Source of the DNA: Sphingobacteriales bacterium
GTDB taxonomy: Bacteria > Bacteroidota > Bacteroidia > Chitinophagales > UBA2359
DNA: 64,000 nt
Direction of reading: 5' to 3'
NCBI GenBank assembly: GCA_016700115.1
Contig: CP064999.1
Span: 1,054,001-1,118,000, forward strand
A program made the translations under genes and the position numbers. A model generated the notes under the pieces. The model did not search any database. It was given only the letters and a program-made list of their open reading frames with translations, and had not been told where the DNA came from. This document shows, piece after piece, positions 60,401 through 64,000 of this stretch (position 1 is the stretch's first letter; each line of letters starts with the position of its first letter).

Positions 60401-61634
60401 CACCTCGCCAATTAATTTTTGTATAGGCGATAGTGTCACCCTGCAAGTGCCGTTTAACGAAAACTATATTTACCAATGGTCGGAAAACAACAACGGGCAA
60501 GCACAAAATACCTACAACCTATCTGGCAATATCGGCGTGACCAGGACCGATACCCTAACCGGCTGCACTGCCATCGGCACTGCCCAACTGATTGACAATG
60601 CTTCGCCACCTAAGCCTATCATTACCGCCTCCGCCCTACAAATATGCGAAGGGCAATCGGTCAATTTTTCCATTGCTTCGTCCACCGACCCCTTACACAC
60701 TTATCATTGGACTACCGGAGCTACCGGCACAGGCATTTCTGTGTTTACTTCCGGCAACTACGGCGTTTGGGCGCAAAACCAGTTTGGTTGCAGTTCTGAC
60801 ACTTCGTTGTTGTTGAATGTGGTAGTCAATCCCCTGCCCGATGCCGGCATTTTTCCGGCGGGTTGCTACGCCTTATGTCCGGGTGATGTTGTCAGCATTC
60901 CACCCAATACCGCCCAAAACTACCAGTGGTATTACAACGGCAACCCCCTGTCGGGCATTACAGGCAGCAGTTGGATACCCGAAGCCGAAGGAGCTTATTG
61001 GGTAGTGATGAGCAACGGCAATTGTACCGTTACTTCTGATGTGTTACAATTAGTATTTATCGCCGACTGCCCCCCTCTCCCCGTTTCCCTTATCACCTTT
61101 ACCGGAACCGTCCTCCCCCATGCCAATCAATTGCAATGGACAACGGCAGCGGAGGTAAACAACGCCTTCTTTACCCTACAACACTCACCGGACGGAAGCC
61201 GGTTTACCACCCTCGCCCAATTGACCGGCGCAGGCAACAGTTCGATGGCAAAGAATTATGAGCATTTAGACTCCAACCCCTACCCTCTCACCTACTACCG
61301 CCTGATGCAAACCGATTTTGACGGCAGTACGCGGCAGGCAGGCAATGTCATCACCCTCCTCCGCTCACAGACAACAGGCAGCTTTGCCTTAACCCATATC
61401 ATCCCCACCCCCACACAACACACCGCCACCCTTACCTACACCACCAAAAACACCCAACCCGTTACCCTTAGTCTCTACGATGTAACCGGAAGGCTACTTC
61501 AACATGAAACATTGCAGGCAACCATTGGCACAAACAACCATGTTTTGGACATGACAAAGTATCCAAATGGTTTGTATGTGGTAACACTAAACAACGGGGT
61601 TGAGGTGGTTTCTGGGAAGGTGGTGAAGGAATAG
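54479..61634 (+). pseudogene. FG-GAP/PKD/T9SS protein, paralogue 2, frameshifted
   Basis: The signal peptide is RLYVYMLIVLEILVADNVYS. Fourteen ~50-residue FG-GAP repeats follow (AADLDGDGDxDVLSAS ... DDKIAWYENDG), enough for two seven-bladed propellers with calcium loops. Then come a PKD domain (FMWEFGNGTTSTTANPSYTY), Ig-like modules, a PKD pair (WTWDFGDGTPPFIG) and a T9SS domain. The frame breaks at ~55618 (T4 where paralogue 3 has T5), ~56686 (a run of 11 C where paralogue 3 has C5-T-C6), ~59295-59335, and twice near 59700-59715. It was an exported surface protein of ~2,380 residues. Two breaks are in homopolymers and could be read errors. Confidence 0.85.
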
Positions 61635-61716
61635 GGGGGTAACTTCGTAACGTAGGGTTTAAACCCTATACTAAGGTGAAGCCAAATAACTAAATTTTTC
61701 GCACTAAAATTCAACA
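61635..61716 (+). other. Leader region of paralogue 3
   Basis: This is identical in layout to 54397-54478, with the palindrome AGGGTTTAAACCCT at 61654-61667 and the ATG pair at 61717/61720. Confidence 0.6.
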
Positions 61717-64000
61717 ATGATGAAAAGATTATACGTTTATATGCTTATCGTACTTGAGATATTAGTTGCCGACAATGTTTATTCACAAACTACTTTTGTT
61801 TATGAAGAGGTGATAGTACAAAGCGAAACCGCTAGTGCAACTTCCGTTTATCTTGCCGATTTAGACGGAGACGGGGATTTAGACATATTATCAGCATCTC
61901 AGGATGACAACAAAATAGCCTGGTATGAAAATGACGGCTCAGGCAATTTTGGCACACAGAAAATCATCTCAGTTGCTGCCCATCGTGCACATGCCGTTTA
62001 TGCCGCCGATTTAGACGGGGACGGGGATACAGACGTGTTGTCAGCTTCTTGGTCTGACAACAAAATAGCTTGGTACGAAAACGACGGGGCAGGAAACTTC
62101 GGAGCGCAGCAAATCATCACTACTACAGCAGGTGGCGCAAGGTCTGTTTATGCCGCCGATTTAGACGGGGACGGGGATATGGACGTATTATCTGCCTCTT
62201 CACAAGACGATAAAATAGCATGGTATGAAAACGACGGGGCAGGCGGCTTTGGTACACAGCAAATCATCTCCACCACTGCCGATTACGCAATATCCGTATA
62301 TGCTGCCGATTTGGACAGTGATGGTGATATGGATGTGTTATCAGCTTCTCAGAATGATAACAAAATAGCCTGGTATGAAAACGATGGAGCGGGCAACTTC
62401 GGGGCACAGCAAATCATATCCACCGTTGCCGATGGTGCCCGTTCCGTTTATGCCGCCGATTTAGATGGTGACGGGGATATTGACGTGTTATCTGCCTCTT
62501 TCAATGACGACAAATTAGCTTGGTACGAAAACGATGGTTTTGGCAATTTCGGCATACAGCAAATCATTTTTAATTCTCCCGGTTATCCCCAAGGCATTTA
62601 TGCCGCCTATGCCGCTGATTTGGATGGCGACGGGGATTTGGATATAATATCCACCGCTCTTTCTGAGAAAAAGATAGCATGGCAGGAAAACGATGGCACA
62701 GGTAACTTTGGTCAACAGCAAATCATCTCTACCTCTGCCCATACCCCAATATCTGTTTATGCCGCCGATGTAGATGGCGATGGGGATATGGATGTGTTGT
62801 CGGCTTCTCAATATGATGACAAAATAGCATGGTATGAAAACGACGGCAATGGAATTTTTGGCATTCAGCAATTGATTTCCATTTCCGCTACCACTTCTGC
62901 CAGGTCAGTTTATACCGCCGATTTGGACGGAGATGGAGATTTAGATGTGTTGTCGGCTTCTTATTGGGACAATAAAATAGCATGGTATGAAAACGATGGA
63001 ACAGGCAACTTCGGCACACAACAAATCATTACAACTTCAGCTATTAATGCAACTGCTGTTTATACTGCTGATTTAGACGGCGATGGCGATGCAGATGTTT
63101 TGTCGGCTTCGAGCGGTGATGACAAAATAGCTTGGTATGAAAACGATGGCGCAGGCAATTTCGGCACACAACAAATCATCTCCATTGCTGCTAATGGTGC
63201 AAGGTCTGTTTATGCTGCCGACTTGGACGGAGATGGAGATTTAGATGTATTGTCGGCTTCTAGTGATGAAAAAATTGCATGGTATGAAAACGATGGCGCA
63301 GGCAACTTCGGTACACAGCAAATCATCTCTCTCGCTACCGATATCCCCATATTTGTTTATACCGCCGATTTGGACGGAGATGGAGATTTAGATGTGTTGT
63401 CGGCTTCTTATTGGGACAATAAAATAGCATGGTATGAAAACGATGGAACAGGCAACTTCGGCACACAACAAATCATTACAACTTCAGCTATTAATGCAAC
63501 TGCTGTTTATACTGCTGATTTAGACGGCGATGGCGATGCAGATATTTTGTCGGCTTCGAGCGGTGATGACAAAATAGCATGGTATGAAAACGATGGAGCA
63601 GGCAATTTTGGTGCGCAGCAAATCATTACCACCGCTGCTAATGGCGCAAGGTCTGTTTATGCTGCCGATATAGACGGAGACGGCAATTTGGACGTTTTGT
63701 CAGCTTCCCAATTTGACGATAAAATAGCTTGGTACGAAAACGATGGGTTAGGCAATTTCGGCGTACAGCAAATTATCTCCCTCGTTGCCAATGGCGCATG
63801 GTCCGTTTATGCCGCTGATTTGGACGGTGACGGAGATATGGACTTGTTATCTGCTTCTATTGCTGATGACAAAATAGCATGGTACGAAAACCTCCTATAT
63901 TCTCCCTCCGTATCCGACCCCCTCCCCCCTATAGCCGCCTTCACCACCCTTCCCACACCAAATGCCACTACAACCGATACCTTAATTGTCTGCCAAGGGC
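61717..64000 (+). CDS. FG-GAP/PKD protein, paralogue 3 (3' partial, intact frame)
   Basis: It is open from the ATG at 61717 to the window end (761 codons), with no stop. It has the signal peptide RLYVYMLIVLEILVADNVYS, then fourteen FG-GAP repeats of ~50 residues with DLDGDGDLD-type calcium loops, then SPSVSDPLPPIAAFTTLP and the start of the PKD domain. It keeps the frame at both points where paralogue 2 is shifted (T5 near 62856; C5-T-C6 near 63918-63929), so it is the reference for the working form. The full gene should continue ~5 kb to the right with Ig/PKD modules and a T9SS domain. Function: probably surface binding or adhesion, from the fold only. Confidence 0.9.
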   Translation, partial: MMKRLYVYMLIVLEILVADNVYSQTTFVYEEVIVQSETASATSVYLADLDGDGDLDILSASQDDNKIAWYENDGSGNFGTQKIISVAAHRAHAVYAADLDGDGDTDVLSASWSDNKIAWYENDGAGNFGAQQIITTTAGGARSVYAADLDGDGDMDVLSASSQDDKIAWYENDGAGGFGTQQIISTTADYAISVYAADLDSDGDMDVLSASQNDNKIAWYENDGAGNFGAQQIISTVADGARSVYAADLDGDGDIDVLSASFNDDKLAWYENDGFGNFGIQQIIFNSPGYPQGIYAAYAADLDGDGDLDIISTALSEKKIAWQENDGTGNFGQQQIISTSAHTPISVYAADVDGDGDMDVLSASQYDDKIAWYENDGNGIFGIQQLISISATTSARSVYTADLDGDGDLDVLSASYWDNKIAWYENDGTGNFGTQQIITTSAINATAVYTADLDGDGDADVLSASSGDDKIAWYENDGAGNFGTQQIISIAANGARSVYAADLDGDGDLDVLSASSDEKIAWYENDGAGNFGTQQIISLATDIPIFVYTADLDGDGDLDVLSASYWDNKIAWYENDGTGNFGTQQIITTSAINATAVYTADLDGDGDADILSASSGDDKIAWYENDGAGNFGAQQIITTAANGARSVYAADIDGDGNLDVLSASQFDDKIAWYENDGLGNFGVQQIISLVANGAWSVYAADLDGDGDMDLLSASIADDKIAWYENLLYSPSVSDPLPPIAAFTTLPTPNATTTDTLIVCQG

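Larger units (their letters stand above)
54274..64000 (+). repeat. 7,238-bp tandem duplication (paralogues 2 and 3)
   Basis: Sequence from 54274 recurs from 61512 at a constant offset of 7,238 bp: the last codons of the previous gene, the 82-bp leader, the signal peptide and the first seven FG-GAP repeats are almost identical. Copy 2 runs off the window. A short local swap (TTTGGCCCGCAGCAG against TTTGTTTATGAAGAG) and exchanged repeat variants in blades 8-12 show conversion between repeats after duplication. Confidence 0.92.

Noticed and set aside
45330..64000. Toxin-delivery or polymorphic-toxin locus suggested by the large repeat proteins
   Set aside because: The C-termini are T9SS sorting domains, not toxin domains, and no immunity-type small genes follow them.

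Overview
The window comes from a member of the Bacteroidota, most likely an uncultured, free-living Saprospiria/Chitinophagia-like lineage. The evidence is many very large secreted proteins with PKD, FG-GAP/VCBS and C-terminal type IX secretion (T9SS) sorting domains (YPNP... motifs), two perfect Bacteroidota-type promoters (TTTG-N19-TAnnTTTG), poor Shine-Dalgarno sites, and IS1182, IS982 and IS4 elements. No tRNA, rRNA or CRISPR array was seen.

Layout. 1-9.3 kb: a duplicated pair of T9SS-exported genes. Gene A (beta-helix-like, cut by the window start) is followed by gene B (two PKD domains). A second unit, made of the last ~450 nt of A plus all of B, follows a GTGAAAA heptamer array; its B copy is cut by an IS1182-type element that separates the sorting domain from the body. 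9.4-13.2 kb: a small secreted protein and a solitary type IIG restriction-modification enzyme with its own consensus promoter. 13.8-17.4 kb: an operon (di-haem peroxidase-like lipoprotein, Rieske protein, outer-membrane porin) divergent from a DtxR/MntR-family metal regulator. 17.5-18.9 kb: a cupin and an AraC-type regulator. 18.9-21.9 kb: a ~1.06 kb modular CACAGAG repeat array abutting a GxxExxY protein gene, then a decayed IS4-family element with a clear 6-bp target duplication. 22.2-33.6 kb: a cytochrome-c-like lipoprotein, a 28-residue membrane peptide, a DUF2892 protein and a ~3,317-residue T9SS protein carrying eleven cupredoxin (type-1 copper) domains, seven of them in near-identical 855-bp tandem units. 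33.6-38.5 kb: an accessory island with two decayed ISs and a membrane protein, flanked by 41-bp direct repeats copied from the 3' end of the giant gene. 38.5-44.8 kb: conserved genes (folA, thyA, a GH3/beta-lactamase-fold fusion, tryptophan 2,3-dioxygenase, an OM beta-barrel protein). 45.3-64 kb: three tandem FG-GAP/PKD/T9SS paralogues. The first is broken by an in-frame TGA and an IS, the second by several frameshifts, and the third is open to the window edge.

How it fits together. Most of the coding capacity is for surface-exported adhesin- or propeller-like proteins that evolve by tandem duplication, gene conversion and IS disruption. Twice an IS has severed exactly the T9SS signal. The most unusual object is the giant multi-cupredoxin protein at 23.6-33.6 kb, downstream of a haem lipoprotein; an extracellular copper-binding or electron-carrying role is an inference. 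Several frameshifts lie in homopolymers, so some apparent pseudogenes may be assembly errors. However, the 10-kb giant gene and all the housekeeping genes are intact, which argues against a uniformly poor sequence.
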